From a candidate division KSB1 bacterium (lineage in GTDB: Bacteria; Zhuqueibacterota; Zhuqueibacteria; Zhuqueibacterales; Zhuqueibacteraceae): a stretch of 64,000 nucleotides of DNA. Below the pieces are notes generated by a model, which saw nothing but the letters and a program-made list of their open reading frames with translations, did not search any database and was not told the origin of the DNA. A program made the position numbers and the translations under genes. Shown piece after piece: positions 56,025 through 64,000 of the stretch (the stretch's first letter is position 1; each line of letters begins with the position of its first letter). Location of the stretch: positions 151,333 through 215,332 of the forward strand of contig JAPDQB010000002.1 in assembly GCA_034506175.1 (NCBI GenBank), read 5' to 3'.

Positions 56025-58736
56025 GTGAGGGTTGTCTACAAAATCGGTTTTATTTTCTTTCTTCTGGTCGCGATCGTCATCGGGCTGTGGGGAATTTCGC
56101 GCGTTTGGGTGCGCTCTGACGTTCCATTCAAATGGGAAAATCGCGGCGGCCACGTCGTCGTCACCGAGGTACTCGTCCCGACGGAGGTTTTGCTGGCGGG
56201 CGATGTGGTGCTGCGCCTTGGCCATATTTCTTTGCAAAGCGGCGAAGAGATCGAATTCGCTCTCGATGGCACGGCCGCTGGCGACACGATCTCGGCGCGG
56301 GTGCAGCGCGGCGGCGGTGAGCTGGAGGTGAGGCTGGCGTTGCGCCATCGCAATACCTGGCGTTACACCATCGTCAATCTTATTCTCGGCCTTTTCATTA
56401 TCGCCATCGGCGCCTGGGTTTTTTTCAATAAGAGCCACGAGCAGCCGGCGCGCATTTTCTTCGGACTCGCCTTCAGCCTTGGCATGGCGATTTTGATTTC
56501 GACGGCGCGGCTTCCCGCCGGGCCGCGGCCTTGGGTTTATATTTTGCCGGTGTTATATTGGTTTGTTTATCCGCTTTTCCCGGCGTTTTTTCTGCATTTT
56601 ATGACGATCTTCCCGCGGGAAAAATCGGTCTTGCCGTCGCCGAAGCTGCAAACCCTGCTCATCTACAGCCCCGCCGTCGTTTTTATCGCGCTGCTGCAAT
56701 TCTTTCATCTCACCGCTTTGCGCAGCCGGCAGATCGAGCATTTCCGCGACTACTATCAGGTTTTCAATGCTCATCGTTTCTATATTATCATCTTCTTTTT
56801 GGCGGCGCTGGCGACGTTGATTCATTCTTATCGCACCGCCGAATCGAGCGGTGAAAAAGACAAAGTGCGCTGGATTCTGTGGGGCATCGCCATGGGCTGC
56901 GCGCCGTTCATCGTGCTGTGGTCGATTCCGCTCGTTCTCGGCGCACCGCCGCTGGTTCCGGAAGAAATCACCTCGCTGGCGCTGTTGATTACGCCGTTGA
57001 GCTTTGCGTTTGCCATCGTCAAATATCATCTGCTCGACATCGACGCCATCATCAACCGCAGCATCGTTTACGGCTTGTTGACCGGCCTGATCGTCGGCGC
57101 TTATGTCATTGTTTCCGGGCTTGCCGGGCATTTGCTGATGGCGATGACGCCCGACACCAGCCGGACGATTACGATTCTAAGCACGCTGGCGGCAGCGCTG
57201 CTGTTCAACCCCGCCAAACAAAAAATGCAACATTTCGTCGACCGCACGCTTTATCGCGTCAAATACAATTATCGCCTGGTCACCAAAGAATTTGCCCAGC
57301 GCATGGTCGCGACGCGAACGCAAGCCGAGGTGTTGTCGTTATTGACGCAGCATTTTCATGCCGCCGTGCCAATCGAAAAAATGGCGTTTTTGGTTAACGG
57401 CCAGGATAAATTGGAGATCATCGCCAGTCACGGCATGACGGAAGCCGAGAAAGGAGAACTCGTTTCTTCCACAGGCCAGGCCATGTTGAAACTGGCCAAG
57501 CAAATCGAATTGGAGACGGGTAAAGAAAGCCATATCGCGGGCCGTACCGTCCTGAGGGAAAGCTTTGCCGGCGCCAATTGGGAAATTCTTTTGCGGTTGA
57601 CCATGAACACCGGCGAAAGGGGCATTTTGCTGCTCGGCCGCAAACTCTCAGGCGGCAAATATTTGGAGGAAGATCTGGAGTTGTTTGCGGCGCTGGCGAC
57701 CGAGGCGTTCAACGCCATGGCGCGCATCCGTTTTCAGGAAGCGGCAGTGCAGGAACGCGCCGAGCGGGAGAAACTGGAGGCGCTGAACCGGCTCAAAGAC
57801 GAGAAGAACCGCGAATTGGAATTGAAAAATCAGGAAATCATCCGCGCCCAGGAAAAACTCATTACCCAGGAAAAACTCGCCTCGTTGGGCGCGCTGACCG
57901 CCGGCATTGCGCACGAGATCAAGAATCCGCTGAACTTCGTGAACAACTTTGCCGCGCTGTCGGTGGAACTGGCGAAGGAGCTGCGGGAAGAACTCGTCAA
58001 ACGTAAAGCGAAAAACGTAAATGGCGACGACTTTGTGGATATTGCGGAGATTCTTGACGTGCTGGAACAAAACGCCGAGAAGATCAATCATCATGGCAAG
58101 CGCGCCGATAGCATCGTGCGCAGCATGATGATGCACTCGCGCGGCCAGATCGGCCAGCGCGAAATGACGGACGTCAATTACCTGCTCGACGAAGCGGTGA
58201 ATCTCACTTATCACGGCTTGCGAGCGCAGGATGTTTCCTTCAATATTGCCATTGAAAAGCAATACGACGAAACCATCGGCAAGATCGAAGTCGTGCCGCA
58301 GGATTTGCAGCGGGTTTTTCTCAACATCATCAACAACGCCTGCTATGCCGCGCATCAGAAGGCGAGAGCGGGTGACGGGGAGAGTGGGAGAAAGGGAGAT
58401 CGGGAGAGTGGGAGATGGGGAGAAAATGAATCACCCTCTCACCCGCTCGCCCCTTCTTCCCGTCAGCCGTTTACACCGACGCTTTCCGTGAGCACGAAAA
58501 ACTTAGGCGATCAAATCGAAATCCGCATCCGTGACAACGGCAATGGCATTCCGAAAGACATTCGCGAGAAAATTTTCAACCCATTTTTTACCACGAAGCC
58601 AACGGGGCAAGGCACGGGCTTGGGCTTGTCGATCAGCTACGATATCATCGTGCAACAACATCGCGGAGAGATTCGTGTGGAAACCGAGGAAGGAAAATTC
58701 ACGGAGTTTGTGGTGAAACTGCCGAGGTACGCGTGA
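56025..58736 (+). CDS. PDZ plus multi-helix membrane sensor histidine kinase, copy 2
   Basis: About 903 residues from GTG 56025 (AAAGGATG upstream; ATG 56016 also possible). Layout matches the preceding kinase: helix, PDZ-like domain ([12 protein letters not shown]... [18 protein letters not shown]), about seven membrane helices, cytoplasmic region, H-box [16 protein letters not shown], and ATPase motifs [22 protein letters not shown] and [16 protein letters not shown]. An insert of about 35 residues ([17 protein letters not shown]...) between the N-box and G1 is coded by the palindromic element at 58361-58468; copy 1 lacks it. The frame stays open, so the kinase may still work, with a longer lid-side loop. 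Confidence 0.9.
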   Translation: MRVVYKIGFIFFLLVAIVIGLWGISRVWVRSDVPFKWENRGGHVVVTEVLVPTEVLLAGDVVLRLGHISLQSGEEIEFALDGTAAGDTISARVQRGGGELEVRLALRHRNTWRYTIVNLILGLFIIAIGAWVFFNKSHEQPARIFFGLAFSLGMAILISTARLPAGPRPWVYILPVLYWFVYPLFPAFFLHFMTIFPREKSVLPSPKLQTLLIYSPAVVFIALLQFFHLTALRSRQIEHFRDYYQVFNAHRFYIIIFFLAALATLIHSYRTAESSGEKDKVRWILWGIAMGCAPFIVLWSIPLVLGAPPLVPEEITSLALLITPLSFAFAIVKYHLLDIDAIINRSIVYGLLTGLIVGAYVIVSGLAGHLLMAMTPDTSRTITILSTLAAALLFNPAKQKMQHFVDRTLYRVKYNYRLVTKEFAQRMVATRTQAEVLSLLTQHFHAAVPIEKMAFLVNGQDKLEIIASHGMTEAEKGELVSSTGQAMLKLAKQIELETGKESHIAGRTVLRESFAGANWEILLRLTMNTGERGILLLGRKLSGGKYLEEDLELFAALATEAFNAMARIRFQEAAVQERAEREKLEALNRLKDEKNRELELKNQEIIRAQEKLITQEKLASLGALTAGIAHEIKNPLNFVNNFAALSVELAKELREELVKRKAKNVNGDDFVDIAEILDVLEQNAEKINHHGKRADSIVRSMMMHSRGQIGQREMTDVNYLLDEAVNLTYHGLRAQDVSFNIAIEKQYDETIGKIEVVPQDLQRVFLNIINNACYAAHQKARAGDGESGRKGDRESGRWGENESPSHPLAPSSRQPFTPTLSVSTKNLGDQIEIRIRDNGNGIPKDIREKIFNPFFTTKPTGQGTGLGLSISYDIIVQQHRGEIRVETEEGKFTEFVVKLPRYA
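58361..58468. repeat. Palindromic element inside a histidine kinase gene, copy 1
   Basis: The G-rich left part (GGCGAGAGCGGGTGACGGGG and GAGAGTGGGAG units) is mirrored by a C-rich right part (CACCCTCTCACCCGCTCGCC then CCTTCTTCCCGTC). It is read through in frame as Gly/Arg/Glu-rich residues, then Ser/Pro-rich ones. The kinase at 53192 has only a short loop here. A nearly identical copy is in the kinase at 58775. Confidence 0.8.
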
Positions 58737-58774
58737 TATAAAGCGCATTGCAACTTTTTCTCTGGTGTCAAGCG

Positions 58775-61700
58775 ATGAAAACTCGAGAGCAATGGTGCAA
58801 GCCAGTAATACGCTATGCCATCATTTTTGTACTGCAGGTGCTGGTCCAAAATCTGTATGCCCAAAATCTGCCGGTCAAATTTGAGCGCATCACGGTGGCG
58901 GAGGGGCTTTCGCAAAGCTCGGTTTATTGTATATTGCAAGATCGTCAGGGCTTTATGTGGTTTGCCACCGGCGATGGGTTGAATAAATACGATGGCTACA
59001 GCATTACAACGTATAAACACGAAGCCGCGGATTCGGCCTCGATCTCGGGAAATTGGACCAAGTCGCTTTATGAAGATCGCGGCGGCACGCTCTGGATTGG
59101 AACTTTTAACTACGGCCTCAATCGCTTTGATCGCGAAACCGAGCGTTTTACCCACTTTCTTCACGACCCCAACGATCCTCACAGCCTGAGTGACAATGAG
59201 GTCAATGTCATCTACGAAGACCATGCGGGCACGTTGTGGGTGGGGACCGACAATGGGCTCAATCGCCTCGATCATGCCGCTTCGATTTCGAAAAGATCGA
59301 ATAAAACTCGCGAGAAGACATTTACCCGTTTTCTCCCTGACCCGCAAAATCCTCATAGCCTAAGTCATCCCACCGTCACCGCCATTCACGAGGATCGCTT
59401 CAATACGCTTTGGATCGCAACAGAAGGCGGCGGACTCAATTTGTTTGATCGTGACACAGAACAATTCAGCCACTTTGTCCACGATCTCAATGATCCTCAG
59501 AGCTTGAGCGACGACTTTGTTCAAGAAATTTATGAAGACCGGGTCGGAAGATTATGGCTGGGAACGGAGCGTGGTGGACTCAATATGCTCGAGCGCGCCT
59601 CCTCGACAAACGCAGTCCCCCGATTTACCCGTTTTATCTACGACCCGAAGAATCTACAGGGCTTGAATCACCCCGACGTTCGGGTCATTTGCGAAGATGG
59701 TTCGGGCAAGCTTTGGCTCGGCACGCTCGGCGGCGGACTGAATTATTTTGATCCTCAAACCAGGCAAACCATTCATTACGTCAACGATCCGAAAAACCCC
59801 AACAGCCTGAGCAATGACCGCGTCATTTCAATTTATCAAGACCGCACCGGCACGCTTTGGATTGGCACCGATGATGGCATCAATAAATTGGACCGCGGTC
59901 AAGGAAAATTCATGGCTCTGCTTAATGCGCTGGAGAATCCCCAAAATTCTTTTCAGAATAAAATCTGGGCGGTCTGTAAAGATCGCAACGGCGCGCTTTG
60001 GATTGGAACGGAAAACGGCCTTTTCCGGCGGAGATGGGATGATCTCGCTTTGTCGCAGTCACCGCCCCAGACAGTGCGAGCCTCTGGCGAGGCGCCCATG
60101 CCTTGGCGTGAAATAAAAGAGCAGGTTTTTTATTTCAATAATGATCCCCACAATCCTCTTAGTTTATTGGAGAATAAAATCCATGTGATTTATGAAGACT
60201 CGCGCGGCACGCTCTGGTTCGGAACCGCCAGCGGACTCCGGTTGCTTGCCCCCACCCTCGCTTCGAAAAAAAATGACGCGCCGTTGCAGTTTAGGCAATG
60301 GGAAGCGAACACGCCGAATGCGAGCGGATTGGATCGGCTGCAAATTTTTGCCATCTGTGAAGATTCTTCTGCGGCGCGGCGTTCGCCCAACGGCGAGCAT
60401 ACGTTCTGGATTGGAACGAGCGGCGGGCTTTTCCGCTTGCAGCGCGACGCGCGCGGGCAATTTCGCACCACCGTTTTCAAACGCGACCCGCAGAATCCCA
60501 ATAGCCTCAGCAGCAACAACGTCCGCGCCCTCCTGGTGGATGGTGCCGGCACGTTGTGGGTTGGAACCTGGGCCGACGGGCTCAATCAATTCGATGAACG
60601 ATCGGGGCAATTTAAGCGATTTGGGCATGATCCCAAAAATCCCCGTAGCGTGGCCAATAATTTTATTCGCGCCATTTATGAAGATCGCGCCGGCAGGCTG
60701 TGGATTGGAACCGACGGCGGGCTTGATGAATTGGATCGGACCACAAAACAATTCAAGCATTACACCGAGAAAGACGGCCTGCCCAATAACAGGATTTATT
60801 GCATCCTGGAAGATGATCGCGGCCGTTTGTGGTTGAGCACCAATAACGGCCTCTCCCGTTTTGATCCTTCGGCCTCGGTTGGTCCAGCGTTCAAAAACTA
60901 TACGGTCCGTGATGGTTTGTCGCATCAGGAGTTTAATCGTGGCGCTTATTTTAAGAGCGGCAGCGGCGAAATGTTTTTTGGCAGCATGAATGGCGTGACG
61001 GCGTTTCATCCCAACAGCATCAAAGATAATCCTTTTGTGCCGCCGGTGGTGATCACCTCGTGCAAGCGCTACAATACCGATGACGCCGAGGGCATCGCCA
61101 TTGTGGAAAAAGGCATCTCCGCGCGGCAGGAAATCAAATTTTCTTATAAAGACAATATCATCACCTTTGAATTTGCGGCCTTGAATTTTCGCAATCCGGC
61201 ACAGAACCAATACGCTTATAAATTGGAAGGCTATCGCGAGCACTGGATTCAACTGGGCGCCCACCGCGAAGCGACATTTACCAACCTCGATCCGGGTGAA
61301 TATGTTTTGCGTGTGAAAGGCTCTAACGAAGACGGCGTTTGGAATGAAGAAGGTGCGTCGATCAAAATCATTATCACCCCACCGTGGTGGCGCACGCGAT
61401 GGGCGTATGCAGTGTATGCGCTGTTGGTGATTGCAATCGTTTTTGCCACCAATCGCGCGCAACGACGGCGCTTGATCATAAAAGAGCGCGAACGGGCGGA
61501 GACGGCACGCAAAGACCTCGAGTTGAAAAAGGCGGCGGAACTCAAGGCCGCCTATGAGAAATTGGCGGAGGCCTACGAACGCTTGAAAGCCACGCAGCAG
61601 CAGCTCGTCACGCAGCAAAAGCTTGCCTCGCTCGGCCAGCTCACCGCCGGCATCGCGCATGAGATCAAGAATCCGTTGAATTTCGTGAATAATTTTGCCG

Positions 61701-62482
61701 CGCTGTCGATGGATTTGGCGAAAGAGTTGCGAGAAGAAATCGTAAAACGTAAAGCGAAAAACGTAAACGGCGACGACTTTGCGGATATTGAGGAGATTCT
61801 TGACACGTTGGAACAAAACGCGGAGAAAATCAATCACCACGGCAAGCGCGCGGATGGCATCGTCAAGAGCATGATGCAGCACGCGCGCGGCTCTTCCGGC
61901 CAGCGCGAGTTGGCGGACATCAATCATTTGCTCGACGAAGCGGTGAATCTCACTTATCACGGCTTGCGAGCGCAGGATGTTTCCTTCAATATTGCCATTG
62001 AAAAGCAATACGACGAAACCATCGGCAAGATCGAAGTCGTGCCGCAGGATTTGAGCCGGGTGTTCTTGAATCTTATCAACAATGCGTGTTATGCCGCGCA
62101 CTTGAAAGCGAGAGCGGGAGACGGGGAGAGTGGGAGAAAGGGAGATCGGGAGAGTGGGAGATGGGGAGAAAATGAATCACCCTCTCACCCGCTCGCCCCT
62201 TCTTCCCGTCAGCCGTTTACACCGACGCTTTCCGTGAGCACGAAAAACTTAGGCGATCAAATCGAAATCCGCATTCGCGACAACGGCAACGGTATTCCGG
62301 CGGAGATTCGCGACAAGATTTTCAACCCGTTTTTTACGACGAAACCAACCGGGCAGGGCACGGGCTTGGGCTTGTCGATCAGCTACGATATCATTGTGCA
62401 GCAGCATCGCGGAGAGATTCGTGTGGAAACCGATGAAGGGAAGTTCACGGAGTTTGTGGTGCGGCTGCCGAAGAATGGATAG
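58775..62482 (+). CDS. Propeller-type sensor histidine kinase (Reg_prop, Y_Y_Y, HisKA, HATPase_c)
   Basis: About 1235 residues from ATG 58775. A leader ([17 protein letters not shown]) precedes about twelve Reg_prop blades, each with patterns like [40 protein letters not shown] and [14 protein letters not shown]; then a Y_Y_Y domain ([20 protein letters not shown]), a membrane helix ([19 protein letters not shown]), coiled coil, H-box [17 protein letters not shown]-box [11 protein letters not shown], insert as in the previous kinase, and G1/F/G2 [11 protein letters not shown] and [16 protein letters not shown]. No receiver or DNA-binding domain follows, unlike many Bacteroidota hybrid sensors. 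No adjacent target genes are obvious. Confidence 0.92.
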   Translation: MKTREQWCKPVIRYAIIFVLQVLVQNLYAQNLPVKFERITVAEGLSQSSVYCILQDRQGFMWFATGDGLNKYDGYSITTYKHEAADSASISGNWTKSLYEDRGGTLWIGTFNYGLNRFDRETERFTHFLHDPNDPHSLSDNEVNVIYEDHAGTLWVGTDNGLNRLDHAASISKRSNKTREKTFTRFLPDPQNPHSLSHPTVTAIHEDRFNTLWIATEGGGLNLFDRDTEQFSHFVHDLNDPQSLSDDFVQEIYEDRVGRLWLGTERGGLNMLERASSTNAVPRFTRFIYDPKNLQGLNHPDVRVICEDGSGKLWLGTLGGGLNYFDPQTRQTIHYVNDPKNPNSLSNDRVISIYQDRTGTLWIGTDDGINKLDRGQGKFMALLNALENPQNSFQNKIWAVCKDRNGALWIGTENGLFRRRWDDLALSQSPPQTVRASGEAPMPWREIKEQVFYFNNDPHNPLSLLENKIHVIYEDSRGTLWFGTASGLRLLAPTLASKKNDAPLQFRQWEANTPNASGLDRLQIFAICEDSSAARRSPNGEHTFWIGTSGGLFRLQRDARGQFRTTVFKRDPQNPNSLSSNNVRALLVDGAGTLWVGTWADGLNQFDERSGQFKRFGHDPKNPRSVANNFIRAIYEDRAGRLWIGTDGGLDELDRTTKQFKHYTEKDGLPNNRIYCILEDDRGRLWLSTNNGLSRFDPSASVGPAFKNYTVRDGLSHQEFNRGAYFKSGSGEMFFGSMNGVTAFHPNSIKDNPFVPPVVITSCKRYNTDDAEGIAIVEKGISARQEIKFSYKDNIITFEFAALNFRNPAQNQYAYKLEGYREHWIQLGAHREATFTNLDPGEYVLRVKGSNEDGVWNEEGASIKIIITPPWWRTRWAYAVYALLVIAIVFATNRAQRRRLIIKERERAETARKDLELKKAAELKAAYEKLAEAYERLKATQQQLVTQQKLASLGQLTAGIAHEIKNPLNFVNNFAALSMDLAKELREEIVKRKAKNVNGDDFADIEEILDTLEQNAEKINHHGKRADGIVKSMMQHARGSSGQRELADINHLLDEAVNLTYHGLRAQDVSFNIAIEKQYDETIGKIEVVPQDLSRVFLNLINNACYAAHLKARAGDGESGRKGDRESGRWGENESPSHPLAPSSRQPFTPTLSVSTKNLGDQIEIRIRDNGNGIPAEIRDKIFNPFFTTKPTGQGTGLGLSISYDIIVQQHRGEIRVETDEGKFTEFVVRLPKNG
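62107..62212. repeat. Palindromic element inside a histidine kinase gene, copy 2
   Basis: Almost the same sequence as 58361-58468, placed at the same point of the ATPase domain. From GACGGGGAGAG on (58374-58528 and 62120-62274) the two kinase genes are identical over 155 bases by eye, while the 66 bases before it differ. Confidence 0.8.
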
Positions 62483-62552
62483 AATCGATCACCAACGCCG
62501 TAGGCGCGACATGTTGATTGAACGAGGCAACGATCTGCATGCGCCACCGCAA

Positions 62553-62626
62553 CATGCCACCCCGATGGGGTTGGCGGCTTGTTCGATGGCACGTTTCTAT
62601 AAACATGCCAACCCTGCGGGTTTGAA
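62553..62626. repeat. CATGCCACCCC / TTTCTATAAACAT repeat
   Basis: CATGCCACCCCGATGGGGTTGGC and TTTCTATAAACATGCCAACC, then CTGCGGGTTT, form two short GC-rich palindromes. The second end is the same as that of the repeat at 35123-35192. It lies between the last kinase stop and a kinase fragment. Confidence 0.55.
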
Positions 62627-62659
62627 TGTTGTGAAAATTCATCGATTGGCAAATTGTTT

Positions 62660-62912
62660 GACCACAGTCGCAACCAAAAACTTGCGCGACCGCATCGAAA
62701 TCCGCATTCGCGACAACGGCAACGGCATTCCGCCGGACATTCGCGAGAAAATTTTTAATCCTTTCTTTACGACGAAACCAACCGGACAGGGCACGGGCTT
62801 GTCCATCAGCCACGACATCATCGGCCCGCCGCGGCGGAATCGTGGGGAGATTGAAGTCGAAACGGAAGAGGGGAGGTTTACAGAGTTTGTAGTGAAGTTG
62901 CCGAAAGTTTAG
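62660..62912 (+). pseudogene. Histidine kinase 3'-end fragment 1
   Basis: Reads [40 protein letters not shown] and [19 protein letters not shown], the G1/F/G2 end of the neighbouring kinases, stopping at 62912. Six bases are missing in the G2 box (GTGLGLS has become GTGLS) and GPPRRN is inserted after DII. No H-box precedes it. Confidence 0.8.
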
Positions 62913-62930
62913 TCCAGCACGAAATCTCAA

Positions 62931-63323
62931 TTAGGGTACTTTTTGCACGTGTGGATACCCCAGAATCTTCGCGTCAACTGTCATCAGTGGGCAGTTGTGA
63001 ACTCGCGCGGTGGCAACGATCATTTGGTCGGCAGGATCACGGTGAAACGTGCCGGGCAATTGCGTGGATTCTACAGCAATACGCGGCGTGAGATCGAGCA
63101 AGCGAACACCGGGATAAGCTAAAGCTTGGTCAAGCCAGTCGGCGACAGGGTTGGGAAGCTTGAGCCGATTGTATTCCACCAACTTTGCGACTTCCCAACA
63201 AGAGATGATGCTAATGCCCAAACCTTGAGCTTCGTGCGTTTGAAGATAAGCGCGATGAGCATTCGATAGTTGCGCATCGCCATGCACCCACCAAACCCAG
63301 ATGTGAGTGTCGAGAACAATCAC
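62931..63323 (-). CDS. vapC: PIN-domain toxin (VapC type)
   Basis: 130 residues from GTG 63323, with GGAGG seven bases upstream and a four-base overlap (GTGA) with the antitoxin stop. The acidic PIN residues are in IVLDTHIWVWW (first Asp), CWEVAKLVEYNRL (Glu) and FHRDPADQMIVATARVH (Asp and Asp), and the ending LMTVDAKILGYPHV is typical. It would cleave RNA, tRNA being the usual target. It stands between kinase fragments. Confidence 0.88.
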   Translation of the reverse strand: MIVLDTHIWVWWVHGDAQLSNAHRAYLQTHEAQGLGISIISCWEVAKLVEYNRLKLPNPVADWLDQALAYPGVRLLDLTPRIAVESTQLPGTFHRDPADQMIVATARVHNCPLMTVDAKILGYPHVQKVP

Positions 63324-63535
63324 TGCACCGCCTCCCACTCGTTTTGGGCGACGGGTTCAGTTGGATCGATATAGGTTACCGGCGTGCCACGCAGCGGATA
63401 CGGATTCTGGCGCGGCAACGTCGAAGGCCGTGTTAAAATGATAACTTCGACGGATTCGCCGGCAGGAAACGGCAGGTTATTCAATTTAAGCGAACCGTCG
63501 TTGGCAATCGTGGTTTGCACATGATAGGCTTGCAT
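63320..63535 (-). CDS. vapB: Antitoxin partner of VapC-type toxin
   Basis: 71 residues from ATG 63535 with AAAGGAG upstream. MQAYHVQTTIANDGSLKLNNLPFPAGESVEVIIL is an AbrB/SpoVT- or DUF-type swapped-hairpin start, and PYPLRGTPVTYIDPTEPV with EWE follows, like antitoxins of PIN modules. Overlaps toxin by four bases, antitoxin first. Confidence 0.82.
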   Translation of the reverse strand: MQAYHVQTTIANDGSLKLNNLPFPAGESVEVIILTRPSTLPRQNPYPLRGTPVTYIDPTEPVAQNEWEAVQ

Positions 63536-63618
63536 TTGATTTCTCCTTTGGATTCATTCTAATATACTAAAACCCACTTCGAAATGCAAGCCGGCCAAAA
63601 TCTTCGATGCCTGTGTAG

Positions 63619-63857
63619 AGCAAGATCGAAATCCGTATTCGCAATCCCGCGTTGCGGCGGGACAACGGCATTCTACTTGACATTCGTAAAAAATTTTCAA
63701 TCCGTTTTCTACGACGAAACCAAGCGGGCAGGGCACGGGCTTGGGCTTGTCGATCAGCTACGACATCATCGTGCAACAACACAAAGGTGAGATCAAAGTG
63801 GAGACGGAGGAGGGCAAGTTTACGGAGTTTGTGGTGCGGCTGCCGCGAAAGGCGTAG
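63619..63857 (+). pseudogene. Histidine kinase 3'-end fragment 2
   Basis: KIEIRIR is followed by a GC-rich insert (CCCGCGTTGCGGCGGG), then DNGI, a frame shift near [24 protein letters not shown] and [20 protein letters not shown] ending at 63857. The last 100 bases resemble the end of the kinase at 53192 more than the others. Together with fragment 1 it flanks the VapBC pair. The following 143 bases to the window end show no feature. Confidence 0.78.
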
Positions 63858-64000
63858 ACGAAACGGCTTTCGCGGCATATGTGTCAAGCTAAGCCAACTG
63901 AATTTTTGCCAGCATAGCCAAAGGATACGTTCGTTTGTTGCTTTTGCCTTTGAGACATTGTTTCATGATAAACGTCGTGGCATTGTTTAAAAGTTTTGCA

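Overview
The window looks like a chromosomal piece of an uncultivated-type bacterium of the FCB superphylum (Bacteroidota/Ignavibacteria/Calditrichota/KSB1-like). This is inferred from gene content: two-component sensors with Reg_prop/Y_Y_Y beta-propellers, a VPS10/BNR 'sortilin-like' exoprotein, a CHAT-TPR protein, LuxE/LuxC-like genes, DUF5989 next to carA, many short lipoproteins, and intergenic space packed with palindromic dispersed repeats. No rRNA, tRNA or CRISPR was seen, so the phylum is a guess.

Layout. 1-7.5 kb (+): envelope YiiX-like peptidase, secreted BNR/VPS10 propeller, GAF-sigma54 activator. 7.5-11.2 kb (-): sodC, glcD, a lipoprotein, a small zinc-finger protein and a sigma-70-family factor. 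11.6-20.7 kb: a 50-residue lipoprotein facing a periplasmic CHAT-TPR protein, a DUF255 thioredoxin-fold protein, a HAD phosphatase and ComEC. 20.7-27 kb: queE, Uma2, an RNA ligase, and a tight LuxE-LuxC-aminotransferase operon that could turn a fatty acid into an aldehyde and then an amine. 27-29.6 kb: a decayed lipoprotein gene, a YHS protein, a PAP2 fragment, TerC. 29.7-38 kb: carB and carA on one strand, split by about 3.9 kb holding toxin-antitoxin-like pairs, an HNH pair, many palindromes and a second copy of the carA 3' end. 38.6-40.6 kb: a lipoprotein and an exonuclease III gene broken by one TAG. 40.9-63.9 kb: a sensor-kinase region with four full histidine kinases (two propeller type, two ComP-like PDZ plus membrane type), two decayed sensor leaders, two 3'-end kinase fragments, a chimeric cyclase remnant, DUF3800, MazEF- and VapBC-type modules, an ECF sigma/anti-sigma pair with a 21 x 9-residue repeat membrane protein, and a metalloprotease gene broken by one TAG.

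The most interesting signals are: (1) the LuxE-LuxC-aminotransferase cluster; (2) the nonapeptide-repeat protein under an ECF sigma/anti-sigma pair; (3) palindromic elements inside reading frames (LuxE and two kinases), resembling protein-coding palindromes known elsewhere; (4) patchwork identity among the kinase 3' ends, suggesting gene conversion; (5) the duplicated carA 3' end bordering an inserted segment; (6) two otherwise intact genes each stopped by one TAG, one of them at a probable zinc-ligand position. The kinases have no response regulator within the window.
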